A stretch of 64,000 nt of DNA from Frateuria edaphi (lineage in GTDB: Bacteria; Pseudomonadota; Gammaproteobacteria; Xanthomonadales; Rhodanobacteraceae): the NCBI RefSeq assembly GCF_021117405.1, contig NZ_CP088251.1:682001-746000 (forward strand), given 5' to 3'. Below, in pieces: positions 34,466 to 43,822 of this stretch. How positions within the stretch are numbered: position 1 is the stretch's first letter; every line of letters starts with the position of its first letter. The translations under genes and the position numbers were made by a program. The notes below the pieces were generated by a model. It was not told the origin of the DNA. It made no database searches and was given only the letters and a program-made list of their open reading frames with translations.

Positions 34466-35869
34466 TCATGCGAACCACCCGTGCAGCATGAAGCCCTCGC
34501 GTTCGCCGACCGGGCAGTAGGCCCAGGCGCGCTGCCCGGCGGAGGTCTCGATCACGTAGTAGTCGCGCCGCACGTCGCCGTCCCACCAGCCGCTTTCGAC
34601 GCGCTCGGGACCGGCCAGGATGCGCGGCTCGCGATCACGCAGCGGGATCGGTTGGGGCAGCAGCCAGCCGGGGCGGGGCAATGGCGGAGCGCCGGCGCTC
34701 TCGCCGTGGTCGCGCCAGGCGCGCTCGGGGCGATGGTCGGCGTGGATCGAAAGGCCGTGCACGGCCTCGTCGCCCAGTCGCGCGCGCAGGCGTTCGCGCA
34801 GTTGCTCCCACGGCACCGCCTGTTGCGGGCGCACGTCGAAAAGGTCGCGGCCGGCCGGCACGAATGGCGGCAGTTCGCGCGCGATCAGTTGCAGGGCGCG
34901 CACCGGCGCGGCCAGTTGCACCAGGTCCAGCCGGCCGCGGGCCAGTTCGAACAGCATGCCCCCGTCGCGTTCGGGGGCGAGCAGGCCGACCGGCACTTCG
35001 GTGGCGGCGCCGCGCTCGTGTTCCAGTCGCAGCACGAAGCGCTGCACGCCGCCGTCGCGGCCGGCGAGATACGCGGCGAGGTCGCCGGTCATGCGGCGCA
35101 GCGGGAACAGCAGCTGGCCGGTGGCGCCGACCTCATAGTTGAACTCGATGCGCGATTCGAAATGGTCCGGCGGCTGGTAGCAGTCCAGCGGCGTGGCGAG
35201 TGCGCCAGTGAGGCGGTCGAGCTGGCCGAGGGTTTCCGTGCCCACTCGCCGGCCCAGTGCCGCGCGCGGCAACGCGTAGACCTGGGCGAGCCGGCGCAGG
35301 CCCATGCGGCGCAGGCTGTCGGCCGCCTCCGGCGGCAGTCCCGCACGTTCCACCGGCAATTGGCCGAGGGCTTGATTCAGCGGTGCATCGTGGGTGATGA
35401 CCAGGCCGTCGTGCACGCCGGCCAGCGCACGCGCGGCCCACGGGTTGGGCGCGAGCGCGATGCGATGGCGGAAGCCGAGCGCGGTCAGGTCTTCGCGCAG
35501 CAGCGCTTCCATTCGCGGCCATGGCCCGAACAGGCGGAAGCTCGCCTCCACTTCGATCAGCAGCGAAGCCGGCATCTGCCGGCTGACCTGCGCGCCGTAG
35601 CGGTAGGCCCAGGCGGCGAGGAAGTCGTGCCAGCGCGTGGTTTCGGCCGGGTCGTGCTCGACCACGGCAAAACGCGCGCAGATCGCCTGCGCGGTGGCCA
35701 GCGGCAGACCCGCGCGCAGGCCCTGCGCCTTCGCCGCGGCGTTGACCGCGCGCAGCACGCGCCGCTGCACCGGGCCGTCGACCAGCACCAGCGGTTCGTC
35801 CGGCGTGGCGTGGCGGCGAAGGACGCCGTCGAGCGCCAGCTGCGGCAACAGGATGCAGGCCCACAACAT
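34466..35869 (-). CDS. imuB: ImuB, inactive Y-family polymerase of the mutasome
   Basis: The 467-residue protein has a Y-family polymerase fold ([15 protein letters not shown] at the start) but lacks the catalytic carboxylates. The usual DxDxF strand reads LLPQLALD, and the second motif reads [13 protein letters not shown]. So it is a scaffold that links DnaE2 to the sliding clamp and ImuA. A C-terminal DUF6504-type domain ends [17 protein letters not shown]. The start at 35869 is 10 bp after imuA; the longer open frame overlaps imuA and was rejected. Confidence 0.93.
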   Translation of the reverse strand: MLWACILLPQLALDGVLRRHATPDEPLVLVDGPVQRRVLRAVNAAAKAQGLRAGLPLATAQAICARFAVVEHDPAETTRWHDFLAAWAYRYGAQVSRQMPASLLIEVEASFRLFGPWPRMEALLREDLTALGFRHRIALAPNPWAARALAGVHDGLVITHDAPLNQALGQLPVERAGLPPEAADSLRRMGLRRLAQVYALPRAALGRRVGTETLGQLDRLTGALATPLDCYQPPDHFESRIEFNYEVGATGQLLFPLRRMTGDLAAYLAGRDGGVQRFVLRLEHERGAATEVPVGLLAPERDGGMLFELARGRLDLVQLAAPVRALQLIARELPPFVPAGRDLFDVRPQQAVPWEQLRERLRARLGDEAVHGLSIHADHRPERAWRDHGESAGAPPLPRPGWLLPQPIPLRDREPRILAGPERVESGWWDGDVRRDYYVIETSAGQRAWAYCPVGEREGFMLHGWFA

Positions 35870-35879
35870 GTCGTGGACC

Positions 35880-36554
35880 TCAGGCGCGGTCCGCGACAGT
35901 CGCGGCGGGACTGTCCGGCACCGGTTCGGAAGGCGCACCGGTCGGCAGCGGCCAGGGCAGCGGCTGCGCCGGCGGGTTGCCGCCGCGGCACTTGAGCACG
36001 CGCAGGCGCGCGGGTCGGGCTTCCAGCACCAGGCGCAGCGCCGCGGGCGAGGCGTGGACCGCCACCGACGCGGGGCGCATCGCTATACCCAGGCACTGGC
36101 CGGTTTCCGCCGCCAATTGCAGGCGGCGCAACGTGCGATCGTCGGCCTGGTGCGGCCAGCACAGCACCGCGGCGCAGGCGGCCGAGCGCAGGCATTGTTC
36201 GGTCGCCCACGGCACGTCACGCGGTTCGGCGCGCACGATCTGCAGACGGTCCAGGCGCACGCCGGCGTTGGCCCAGGCGGCGGGGAAGGGCAGGTAGGGC
36301 GGGGCGATCAATGCGACCCGACCGCCGGCCTGCGTCAGGCGCGCGAGCGTGGGCCACAGCAGGCCCAGTTCGCCGATGCCGTCGAGCGGCAGCAGCACTT
36401 CGCTCAGCACACCTTCGGGCCAGCCGCCGCCGGGCAGCGCGGCGTCCAGCAGCGGGAAACCGGTCGGCTGGCGCGAAGGCGCGTGCGCCTGCGGCTGGCC
36501 GCGCCAGAGACGGCGGGCGTCGAACAGGTGATCGAGGGCGACCACGTTGCTCAC
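35880..36554 (-). CDS. imuA: ImuA, RecA-like mutasome protein
   Basis: The 224-residue protein is a shortened RecA-like protein of the ImuA group (TGFPLLDAALPGGGWPEGVLSEVLLPLDGIGELGLLWP). The Walker A lysine of RecA is absent from GIGELGL, as in other ImuA proteins. ImuA binds ImuB, RecA and DnaE2. It is 163 bp downstream of lexA with a hairpin pair between them, and 10 bp before imuB. Confidence 0.92.
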   Translation of the reverse strand: MSNVVALDHLFDARRLWRGQPQAHAPSRQPTGFPLLDAALPGGGWPEGVLSEVLLPLDGIGELGLLWPTLARLTQAGGRVALIAPPYLPFPAAWANAGVRLDRLQIVRAEPRDVPWATEQCLRSAACAAVLCWPHQADDRTLRRLQLAAETGQCLGIAMRPASVAVHASPAALRLVLEARPARLRVLKCRGGNPPAQPLPWPLPTGAPSEPVPDSPAATVADRA

Positions 36555-36566
36555 GGGTGCGCCACC

Positions 36567-36624
36567 GTAGGGTGGGCTTCAGCCCACTGCTCTGTATTGC
36601 CGTGGTGGGCTGAAGCCCACCACG
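36567..36624. repeat. REP-like inverted pair between lexA and imuA (copies B and B')
   Basis: GTAGGGTGGGCTTCAGCCC (from 36567) faces an inverted copy, TGGTGGGCTGAAGCCCACCA, at about 36603-36622. Each copy is itself a small hairpin. Such head-to-head pairs resemble BIME units. It could slow or attenuate transcription from lexA into imuA. Confidence 0.65.
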
Positions 36625-36717
36625 CAGGAGCGGCGGCGTTGTCAAACCGGGCGCGGCCTTCCCGACGAGCCGCCGCCGGGAGGCGCTGGCGCCCGCCCCG
36701 GCCTGTGCGTACGTTCA

Positions 36718-37323
36718 TCAGCCTGGCCTCACCAGCCCCGCGAACAGCCCCTCGATGGCGAAGTCGGTGGCGCGCGGGTCCACCTCGATCGGGGTGTACG
36801 CCGGGTTGCGCGGCAGCAGTCGGATATGGCCGTCCCTGTGTTCGAAACGCTTGACGGTGAACTCGCCTTCCAGCCGCGCCACCACGGTCTGGCCGTGGCG
36901 CGCCTCGGGCGTGCGGTGCACGCCGATCAGGTCGCCGGGGAGGATGCCATCCAGCAGCATCGATTCGCCCACCACTTCCAGCAGGTAATCCGGCTTGAGG
37001 CGGAACAGCGAAGCATCCAGCGCGACTTCGCGGTGGACCTCGGCGTCCGATCCGATCGGCCGGCCCGCCGCCACGCGACCGAGCAATGGCACCGCGAGTG
37101 TCGATACCGGCTCGCTGCGACGCAGGCGGATGCCGCGTGCCTGGCCTGGCACCAGTTCGATGTGGCCCTCGCGCTCCAGTGCTTCCAGGTGCAGTCGCGC
37201 CGAGCGGTTCTGTTTCAGGCCCAGCGCGGCCGCGATCTGCAGCTGCGACGGTGGATAGCCGTGCGCCGCGATGTGCTCTCGCAGGTAGGCGAGCAGGGCT
37301 TGGCGGATGGGGCTTAGGGTCAT
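36718..37323 (-). CDS. lexA: LexA repressor (second-LexA type) heading the mutasome cassette
   Basis: The 201-residue protein has an N-terminal winged helix (REHIAAHGYPPSQLQIAAALGLKQNRSARLHLEALEREGHI). It has the Ala-Gly self-cleavage site in GRVAAGRPIG, catalytic Ser in VVGESMLLDG and Lys in GEFTVKRF. So it should be cleaved with RecA during DNA damage. The start at 37323 overlaps a palindrome at 37326-37339; a longer open frame to 37536 passes through that site and was rejected. The position next to imuA-imuB-dnaE2 marks the LexA2 type found in xanthomonads and pseudomonads. Confidence 0.93.
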   Translation of the reverse strand: MTLSPIRQALLAYLREHIAAHGYPPSQLQIAAALGLKQNRSARLHLEALEREGHIELVPGQARGIRLRRSEPVSTLAVPLLGRVAAGRPIGSDAEVHREVALDASLFRLKPDYLLEVVGESMLLDGILPGDLIGVHRTPEARHGQTVVARLEGEFTVKRFEHRDGHIRLLPRNPAYTPIEVDPRATDFAIEGLFAGLVRPG

Positions 37324-37325
37324 GA

Positions 37326-37339
37326 TACTAATATTAGTA
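37326..37339. promoter_or_regulatory. LexA operator TACTAATATTAGTA over the lexA -10 box
   Basis: A perfect 14-base palindrome ends two bases before the lexA ATG. On the minus strand its TAATAT (37336-37331) is followed by seven bases and the ATG, so the operator sits on the -10 box and the mRNA may be leaderless. It is the only such site found in the cassette. Confidence 0.8.
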
Positions 37340-37435
37340 CATCGGGGAAGGTCGCGGCAGGGGGATGCTTTTGGCATCATTTCGTGAAGGGGAATCCGGC
37401 GGTTTGCCGAAAGCGTGAAGTCCCGGGGGACAGCG

Positions 37436-40400
37436 ATGCGTCCGCGAAGGACTTCAGGCGTGTGGGGGAAGCACATGGTGTCCGCTTTGCTGCTGGGCGT
37501 CGGCTTGCTGCTGGGTGTGCCCGCGGCGGGCGCCAACGTGCCGGCCTCCGCTCCCGCCGGGGCGGCCCCGAACAGGGTCTTGCCGACGCCGCAGTTCCGC
37601 CGCTACGGCAGCGCCGACGGCCTGCCCAGCAGCCTGGTCTACACCGCGGTGCAGGCGCCGGACGGCACCATGTGGTTCGGCACCAAGAACGGCATCGCGC
37701 GTTTCGACGGCGTGGAATTCCGCAACTTCCGCCACGTTTCCGGCGATCCCGATTCACTGGCCGGCAACGGCATCTCCTCGCTGCTGATCGACAAGCAGGG
37801 ACGGTTGTGGGCCGCCGGTCTGGATGCGGGCCTGAACCGGCTGGATGCCGCCAGCGGCAAGTTCAGGCACTGGAAGCACGATCCGGCCGATCCCGGCAGC
37901 CTGGCCAGCGAGAAGGTCTGGACGCTGGCGCAGACGGCCGATGGCAGCCTTTGGGTGGGCACCCGCTTCGGGCTGGACCGCATGCGCGCGGATGGCAGCT
38001 TCGAGCATGTCGTCAATCCCTTGCTCGGTCCGGCGCCGACGGACTTGGGCGAAGTGGCCGCGCTCTACGTCGATCCCCATCAGCGCCTGTGGGTCGGCAG
38101 CGCCCACGGCCTGTTCCGGCGCGATGCGAACGGCAGCTGGCACCACGTGCTGCCGGCCGATCCGGCGCAGACGGTGGACGCTTGGCGCATCGACGGCAAC
38201 GGGGACGAGGTGCGAGTGGCCACCGTGCGCGGGCTGCTGGTGGTCGGGGCTGACGGCCGCGCGCACCGTTTCGCCCGCGACGTCCTGCCCGACACCAACG
38301 TGATGGTCAGCACCCGCGACCACGCCGGGCGGTTGTGGATCGGCACCCAGCGCGGCCTGTTCCTGCAGGAGCGGCCGGACGGCCCGGTCCTGCCGGTGAT
38401 GAACCGCCCGGTGCTTTACGGCAACCTGCCCGGCACCTGGGTGTGGCAGCTCTACGTCGACCGCGAAGGCGGCCTGTGGGTGACCACGCTGGACGGTGGC
38501 GTGGCTTACCTGGCGCCGGGCTGGTACAGCTTCAGCCGCTACACGCACGTGCCGGACAATCCGGCCAGCCTGCGCGATTCGGTGGCGACCACCATGGCCC
38601 GCGGTCGCGATGGCCGGCATATCTGGGTCGGCGAGCGCGACGGGCGTGTGGACCGGCTCGACCCGTACACCGGCGCGGTCGAACACGTGCTGTCCGGCCT
38701 GCACGGCGACGTGCTCGGCATGACCGAAGGCGAGGGCGGCCGCCTGTGGGTCGCGGTGCAGGGGACGCTCTACCGCGCGCAGGGCTCGCACGCCGTCGCG
38801 GTCGACCCGGAAGGCCAGATGTTCCGCCGCCCGCTGGAGGTCGAACCCGGCCCCGACGATCGCCTGTACGTGCGCACCTTCCGCGAAGGCCTGTTCCGCG
38901 TGGATCCGGACACGCTCGCCGTAAGCCGCGTGCCGATGCACCAGGCCGACGACAAGATGCTGTGGGGCGCGCAGATGACGCTCGACGACCGCGGCACCTT
39001 CTACTACGCCAGCGAAGGCGGGCTGATGCAGCTGGACCCCACGCACCGCTTCTTCGAGCCGGTGCCGGGCGGCCCCACCGGCATCTCGGTCGAAGCCTTC
39101 AGCTTCTCCCCTGACGGCCTGTGGCTGGCCACGCCCGACGGCCTGGAACAATACCGCTACCACGGCAACGGCCTGGCGCTGGTGCGCCACGTCGACATGG
39201 CGCACGGATGGCCCTCGGTCGGCGTGGTCGACATGCGCGTGGATGCACGCGGACGGGTATGGATCTTCGGTACCGATGGCCTGTGGCGCTTCGATCCGGA
39301 TTCGGGTCGCTTCCGTTCCTTCGGCTTGCAGGACGGTCTGAGCAACACCGAATTCTCCCGCGGCTTCGCCTTGATGCCCGACGGCAACCTCTATGCGCCG
39401 ACGCTGGGCGGCGTGGTCGCCTTCAATCCCGATCGCGTGTGCGAACAGGCCACCGTGCCGCAGCTCGCGCTGACCCGCGTGCGGGTCCGTCGACACGGCC
39501 AGTTGACCGACCTGCCGTTGGGTCCGGGCCCGGTCGAGGTGGACTGGCGCGACCGCGAGCTTGGCGTGGAGGCGCGGGTGTTCTCCTTCGTCGATCCGTC
39601 GGCCAACCGCTACCGCTTCCGCCTCGATGGCCTGGACAGCGGCTGGGTCGACGTCGACAGCCGTGGCGAGCGCGATTTCGCCGGACTGGCCGCGGGCGAT
39701 TACACCTTGCGCGTGATGGCGGTCGGCGCCGGCGGCGCCTGGGCGCACCTCGCCGCGCCGCTGCGCATCCGCGTCGAGGCGCCGCCGTGGGCGCGCTGGT
39801 GGGCCTGGCTGACCTACGCGATCACCCTGGGGCTGATCGTGTGGACAGCGCTGCGGGTGTGGCGCCGGCGCATCGCGCAGCGCCATCGCATCGCGCTGTC
39901 CGAGCAGCAGCGCTGCCTGGCCGAGGAAGCCAGCGCGGCCAAGACCCAGTTCCTGGCCACGCTGAGCCACGAGATCCGCACGCCCATGACCGGCGTGATG
40001 GGCATGGCCGAACTGCTGCTGACCACGCCACTCAAGCCCGAGCAGCGCGACTACACGCTGGCCATGCAGCGCTCAGGCGGAATGCTGCTCAAGCTGCTCA
40101 ACGACGCGCTCGACCTTGCGCGCATCGAAGCCGGCCGGCTCGATCTCGAACTCGCGCCGTTCGATCCACGCCAGCTGGTCGAGGACGTGGCTCAACTGCA
40201 ACTGGGCCATGCCCAGGCCAAGCGCCTCTCGCTCGCCGTGGAGCTGGCCGACGACCTGCCGCCCAGGGTCGTCGGCGACGCCGTGCGCATCAAGCAGGTG
40301 CTGCTCAACCTCACCCACAACGCGCTGAAGTTCACCGAATACGGCAGCGTGAAGCTGTGCGCGCAGCGTCATGCCGACGGCCTGGTCTTCAGCATCGCCG

Positions 40401-41059
40401 ACACCGGCCCCGGCATTCCCGAGGCGGCGCAGGCACGCCTGTTCCAGCGCTTCGAGCAGGTCGAAGGTCCGCAGCGGCGCGCCGGCAGCGGCCTGGGACT
40501 GGCGATCTGTCGCGAGCTGGTCGGCATGATGGGCGGCGATATCGAACTGGAGTCGCGCGTGGCCCAGGGCACCACCTTCCGTGTGCGCCTGCCGTTGCAG
40601 CCGCCCGAAGGCGCCGTCGGCGCGATGGCCGTCGCGCACGCACCGATCGGCCGCCCGCTGCACGTGCTGCTGGTCGAGGACGACGCCATCGTCGCGGCGG
40701 TGATCCGCGGCCAGCTCGAACGCCAGCGCCACCGCGTCTGCTACGTCGCCAACGGCCTGGGCGCGCTCGCCGAACTGGACCAGTCGCGCTTCGACGCGAT
40801 GCTGCTGGACCTGGACCTCCCCGGCGTCGATGGCTTCCAGGTCGCCCGCCTGATCCGCCAGCGCGAAGAACCGAGCCAGCGCGTTCCCATCGTCGCCATC
40901 ACCGCCCGCTCCGGCGGCGACGAGGAGGCGCGTGCGCGCGAAGCAGGGATGGATGGGTTCCTGCGGAAGCCGTTCAGTGGCGAGGCCCTGGCGGAATTGT
41001 TCGTCGAGCTGGTGCCGCCGTCGGACGTGTCGACCACCACGGCGATCGATCCGGCCTGA
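37436..41059 (+). CDS. Large hybrid histidine kinase with two-component-regulator propeller
   Basis: The 1207-residue protein has an N-terminal signal/anchor ([19 protein letters not shown]), then Reg_prop beta-propeller blades (about 45-675; repeats such as [31 protein letters not shown]). A Y_Y_Y domain follows (about 678-785), then one membrane helix (785-807), a HisKA with H845 ([15 protein letters not shown]), an ATPase domain (GSGLGLAIC) and a C-terminal receiver with D1125 ([11 protein letters not shown]). It lacks the AraC-type output of the Bacteroides relatives, so it must signal through another protein. The ATG at 37436 with GGGGGA upstream was preferred over a GTG at 37415. Confidence 0.93.
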   Translation: MRPRRTSGVWGKHMVSALLLGVGLLLGVPAAGANVPASAPAGAAPNRVLPTPQFRRYGSADGLPSSLVYTAVQAPDGTMWFGTKNGIARFDGVEFRNFRHVSGDPDSLAGNGISSLLIDKQGRLWAAGLDAGLNRLDAASGKFRHWKHDPADPGSLASEKVWTLAQTADGSLWVGTRFGLDRMRADGSFEHVVNPLLGPAPTDLGEVAALYVDPHQRLWVGSAHGLFRRDANGSWHHVLPADPAQTVDAWRIDGNGDEVRVATVRGLLVVGADGRAHRFARDVLPDTNVMVSTRDHAGRLWIGTQRGLFLQERPDGPVLPVMNRPVLYGNLPGTWVWQLYVDREGGLWVTTLDGGVAYLAPGWYSFSRYTHVPDNPASLRDSVATTMARGRDGRHIWVGERDGRVDRLDPYTGAVEHVLSGLHGDVLGMTEGEGGRLWVAVQGTLYRAQGSHAVAVDPEGQMFRRPLEVEPGPDDRLYVRTFREGLFRVDPDTLAVSRVPMHQADDKMLWGAQMTLDDRGTFYYASEGGLMQLDPTHRFFEPVPGGPTGISVEAFSFSPDGLWLATPDGLEQYRYHGNGLALVRHVDMAHGWPSVGVVDMRVDARGRVWIFGTDGLWRFDPDSGRFRSFGLQDGLSNTEFSRGFALMPDGNLYAPTLGGVVAFNPDRVCEQATVPQLALTRVRVRRHGQLTDLPLGPGPVEVDWRDRELGVEARVFSFVDPSANRYRFRLDGLDSGWVDVDSRGERDFAGLAAGDYTLRVMAVGAGGAWAHLAAPLRIRVEAPPWARWWAWLTYAITLGLIVWTALRVWRRRIAQRHRIALSEQQRCLAEEASAAKTQFLATLSHEIRTPMTGVMGMAELLLTTPLKPEQRDYTLAMQRSGGMLLKLLNDALDLARIEAGRLDLELAPFDPRQLVEDVAQLQLGHAQAKRLSLAVELADDLPPRVVGDAVRIKQVLLNLTHNALKFTEYGSVKLCAQRHADGLVFSIADTGPGIPEAAQARLFQRFEQVEGPQRRAGSGLGLAICRELVGMMGGDIELESRVAQGTTFRVRLPLQPPEGAVGAMAVAHAPIGRPLHVLLVEDDAIVAAVIRGQLERQRHRVCYVANGLGALAELDQSRFDAMLLDLDLPGVDGFQVARLIRQREEPSQRVPIVAITARSGGDEEARAREAGMDGFLRKPFSGEALAELFVELVPPSDVSTTTAIDPA

Positions 41060-41084
41060 TCGGGAACACAAAAGCCGGCGAACG

Positions 41085-41122
41085 AAAAAGCCCGCAGGCA
41101 TGACCTGCGGGCTTCTTGTTTT
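41085..41122. terminator. Two-way terminator between the hybrid kinase and tRNA-Phe
   Basis: GCCCGCAGG (41090-41098), loop CATGA, CCTGCGGGC (41104-41112). A T-rich run follows on the plus strand and five As lie before it, so it can end both the kinase mRNA and the minus-strand tRNA transcript. Confidence 0.85.
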
Positions 41123-41125
41123 GCA

Positions 41126-41201
41126 TGGTGGCCGGGGACGGAATCGAACCGCCGACACGGGGATTTTCAATCCCCTGCTCTACCAACTGAGCTACCCGGC
41201 C
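41126..41201 (-). tRNA. tRNA-Phe (GAA)
   Basis: A 76-base tRNA with encoded CCA: acceptor GGCCGGG pairing with CCCGGCC, the D arm GCTC...GAGC, anticodon loop TTGAAAA within AGGGGATTGAAAATCCCC, and the T arm GGCGGTTCGATTCCGTC. Anticodon GAA reads UUC and UUU. It follows yggX by 69 bp on the same strand and ends in a terminator. Confidence 0.97.
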
Positions 41202-41270
41202 GGGAAGAGGTTCCACGCATGAAGGCGTGCTGCGTGGAGCCGCGCATTTAAGCGGATGCGGGCGCGGGCG

Positions 41271-41546
41271 TCAAGGCTCGCCGGGGGCGACGTAGCCGGC
41301 GGGCTGCGCCACGTCGCCGCCGAAGAAGTACTTCTCCATCTGCTCGCCGAGGAACTGGCGGGTCTTCGCCTCCAGCGGGTTCAGGCGGTACTCGTTGATC
41401 AGCATGGTCTGGTGGGCGAGCCATTGCTGCCACGCCTGCTTGGAGACGTTTTCATAGACGCGCTGGCCGAGCGGGCCGGGCCAGGGAGCGAAGTCGAGGC
41501 CTTCGGCGTCGATGCCGAGTTTGGTGCAGTGGACGGTGCGGGACAT
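41271..41546 (-). CDS. yggX: YggX, oxidative damage protection / iron-trafficking protein
   Basis: The 91-residue protein begins [11 protein letters not shown], with the conserved cysteine of YggX, then PPGxxG-like [23 protein letters not shown] and [12 protein letters not shown]. YggX guards labile iron and iron-sulfur enzymes such as MutY against oxidants. As in E. coli, it follows mutY on the same strand (gap about 150 bp). Confidence 0.95.
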   Translation of the reverse strand: MSRTVHCTKLGIDAEGLDFAPWPGPLGQRVYENVSKQAWQQWLAHQTMLINEYRLNPLEAKTRQFLGEQMEKYFFGGDVAQPAGYVAPGEP

Positions 41547-41571
41547 GGTGCTTTCCGATGTTGCTCAGGTG

Positions 41572-41651
41572 TCGTTCGCGCTGAGCGTAGCTTGCGCGGC
41601 AGGCGGAGTCGAAGCGGTGCGCGGTGTGGCGGGTTCGACTTCGGCCCGCGG
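41572..41651. repeat. Inverted pair of the dispersed GAAGTCGAAG-type repeat
   Basis: CGTTCGCGCTGAGCGTAGC with GCGGAGTCGAAGC (41572-41615) faces GGTTCGACTTCGGCCCGCGG (41632-41651). It matches the locus at 28395-28560 with the two arms in the opposite order. It fills the mutY-yggX gap and might act as a hairpin on the mRNA. Confidence 0.5.
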
Positions 41652-41693
41652 CCCGTGCTCACGACGAAGGTTTTTCGGGAACGGTGGCGTGGC

Positions 41694-42764
41694 TCAGGAC
41701 AGGCGTTGGGGTTCGCGCGCCAGGGATTCCAGCAAGGTGCGCACCGGCGCGGGCAGGCCGAGGTCCGGCCACGCGTCGCGGGGGTACCAGCGCAGCGCCG
41801 CATTATCGGCGATGGCGGGGTGGGCTGTCGCGCCGTCGAACAACAACGGTTCGATGTTGAGGCGGTAGTGGCTGAAGACGTGGACGAAGGGCGTGAGCGG
41901 TTGCGCATCGTCCAGCTGGGCGTGGGTCTGCGCCAGGCGCCAGGCCGCGTCGTGGCCGGTGGCCTCGGGCAGGCTCCACAGGCCCGACCACACGCCGGTC
42001 GCACCGCGCCGTTCGAGCAGCACGCGACCCTGGCGATCGCGCAGCACGAGCATCGTCGTCTCGCGCGTGGGCAGCGTCTTGCCGGGCTTCGGTGTAGGCA
42101 GTTGCGCGGTGCGGCCGTCGCGGCGGGCGACGCAGGTTTGGGTCAGCGGGCAGGCCAGGCAGAGCGGGCGCGAGCGGACGCAGACGGTGGCGCCAAGGTC
42201 CATGATCGCCTGGGTGTAGTCGGCTACCCGCTCGGTCGGCGTGTGCGCCTCGGCCCGTTCCCACAGCTGCTTCTCGACGGCACCCTGGCCGGGATGGCCT
42301 TCGATACCGTGATAGCGGGCGAGCACGCGCTTGACGTTGCCGTCGAGGATCGGAAAGCACAGGCCATGCGCCTGGGCGAGGATCGCGCCGGCGGTGGAGC
42401 GGCCAATGCCGGGGAGCGCGGCGAGCGCGTCGAAGTCGCGTGGCAGTTCGCCGCCGTGGCGCTCCACGCACAGCTGCGCGGCGCGATGCAGGAAACGCGC
42501 GCGGCGGTAGTAGCCAAGGCCGGACCACAAGGCGAGCACGCGGTCTTCGTCCGCGGCGGCGAGGTCGGGCAGGGTGGGCAGCGCGTCGGTGAAGCGCAGG
42601 AAGTAGGGAATGACGGTGGCGACCTGGGTCTGCTGCAGCATCACTTCGGACAGCCACACGCGGTAGGCGTCGCGGCGTCCGTCCGTGGCGGCCTGCCAGG
42701 GCAGGTCGTGGCGGCCGTGGCGGTCGAACCAGGGCAGCAGGTCGGCGGCGAGGGTGGAACTCAT
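41694..42764 (-). CDS. mutY: MutY, A/G-specific adenine glycosylase
   Basis: The 356-residue protein has HDLPWQ near residue 19, the VMLQQTQVATVIPYF helix, the LPGIGRSTAGAI helix-hairpin-helix, and four iron-sulfur cysteines spaced C-X6-C-X2-C-X5-C (CVRSRPLCLACPLTQTC). The C-terminal MutT-like domain recognises 8-oxoG. It removes adenine mispaired with 8-oxoguanine. Its ATG overlaps the stop of the AsmA-like gene (ATGA), so they are translationally coupled. Confidence 0.96.
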   Translation of the reverse strand: MSSTLAADLLPWFDRHGRHDLPWQAATDGRRDAYRVWLSEVMLQQTQVATVIPYFLRFTDALPTLPDLAAADEDRVLALWSGLGYYRRARFLHRAAQLCVERHGGELPRDFDALAALPGIGRSTAGAILAQAHGLCFPILDGNVKRVLARYHGIEGHPGQGAVEKQLWERAEAHTPTERVADYTQAIMDLGATVCVRSRPLCLACPLTQTCVARRDGRTAQLPTPKPGKTLPTRETTMLVLRDRQGRVLLERRGATGVWSGLWSLPEATGHDAAWRLAQTHAQLDDAQPLTPFVHVFSHYRLNIEPLLFDGATAHPAIADNAALRWYPRDAWPDLGLPAPVRTLLESLAREPQRLS

Positions 42765-43816
42765 CGGGCGTCGCTGCTGGCCGATGCCGCGGGCATGCCG
42801 GTGCTCGATGCCGCGGCGGGCGTGAGTTCCAGGTGCAGGCCTTCGACGTGTACGCCGGCCACGTCCAGCGTGGCCGCGTCCACGTGGCCGTTGCCGGGTG
42901 GTACGCCGAGCCGCGGACCTTCCTCGTCGCCGATGTGCGACCACCAGCGCGCCACGCCCAGTGGCGGCAAGCGCAGGTCGAGATGATTGCCGGGACCGTC
43001 GAGCTTGAGCGCCAGCAGCAACGGATCGCTCTGGTTGGCCGGGGTCAGCTGCAGCGAGATGTCGTAGCGGCCGGCGTCGGCCTGGTCGAGCGATCCGGCA
43101 AGCGTGGCCGCGGCGTCGGCGGCGCCGTGCCAGTGCGCCTCGCCGGTCAGGTCCATCGCCAGCGTGACGCCGCGGGTGAAGTCCAGATCGATGTCGTTGA
43201 GCTGCAGCGCATTGCCCTGGATGCGCGGCGTGGCGGTCAGGCGCAGCTGCATCGGCGTGCCGCCGGCATCCTTGGCCGAGATCACCAGCGGGAACGGCTG
43301 GCCGGAAAGCAGGTGACCGGCATCGAGCGAGAAATCGCGCAGCAGCAACTGGTTGCCACTGACGATGGTGCCGCGCGCGATGCGCACGCCGGTATCGATG
43401 CGCGGGATGTTGGGCGCGCCAGCGCCGCCGGAAGGCAGGCTGGACAGCCAGGCCTGCAGCGCATCCAGGTCCACGCGCGGCGCGTCGATCTCCAGTCGCG
43501 AGATCACCGTGGGGCCGCCGAACAGCGTGCTCCAGGGCAACGCGAGCCGACCGTTGGCGGCCAGCAGGATCGGCATGCTGGCGCCCTGCGCGGTGAGCGT
43601 CAGCCCTTCCAGCTCGAGCGCCGGTCGCGGGAACAGGGTGGGACTCGCGGGATTGGCCAGGCTGAGTTCCAACCCGGCCTGGTGCGCCTGTTCCTGCAGC
43701 ATGGCGGTGAAGCGCTCCGGCTGCAGCAGCAGGTAGACGGTCACCAGCAACGCGACCAGTCCGGCGACGAGGATGCCGGCCAGGCTGAGCAGCGCGATGC
43801 GCAGGCGCCGCGTCAT
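42761..43816 (-). CDS. AsmA-family envelope protein
   Basis: The 351-residue protein has an N-terminal membrane anchor (RIALLSLAGILVAGLVALLVTVYLLL) and then the AsmA pattern (GLELSLANPASPTLFPRPALELEGLTLT). AsmA-like proteins face the periplasm and are linked to lipid transport to the outer membrane. ATG 43816 was chosen over a GTG at 43822. It lies between ftsY (7-bp gap) and mutY (4-bp overlap). A short Ala/Ser-rich tail ends the protein. Confidence 0.85.
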   Translation of the reverse strand: MTRRLRIALLSLAGILVAGLVALLVTVYLLLQPERFTAMLQEQAHQAGLELSLANPASPTLFPRPALELEGLTLTAQGASMPILLAANGRLALPWSTLFGGPTVISRLEIDAPRVDLDALQAWLSSLPSGGAGAPNIPRIDTGVRIARGTIVSGNQLLLRDFSLDAGHLLSGQPFPLVISAKDAGGTPMQLRLTATPRIQGNALQLNDIDLDFTRGVTLAMDLTGEAHWHGAADAAATLAGSLDQADAGRYDISLQLTPANQSDPLLLALKLDGPGNHLDLRLPPLGVARWWSHIGDEEGPRLGVPPGNGHVDAATLDVAGVHVEGLHLELTPAAASSTGMPAASASSDAR

Positions 43817-43822
43817 GGCCAC

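Noticed and set aside
31312..34491. A 1059-codon open frame on the plus strand opposite dnaE2
   Set aside because: It is the antisense shadow of dnaE2 in GC-rich DNA: no domain, odd composition, no ribosome site.
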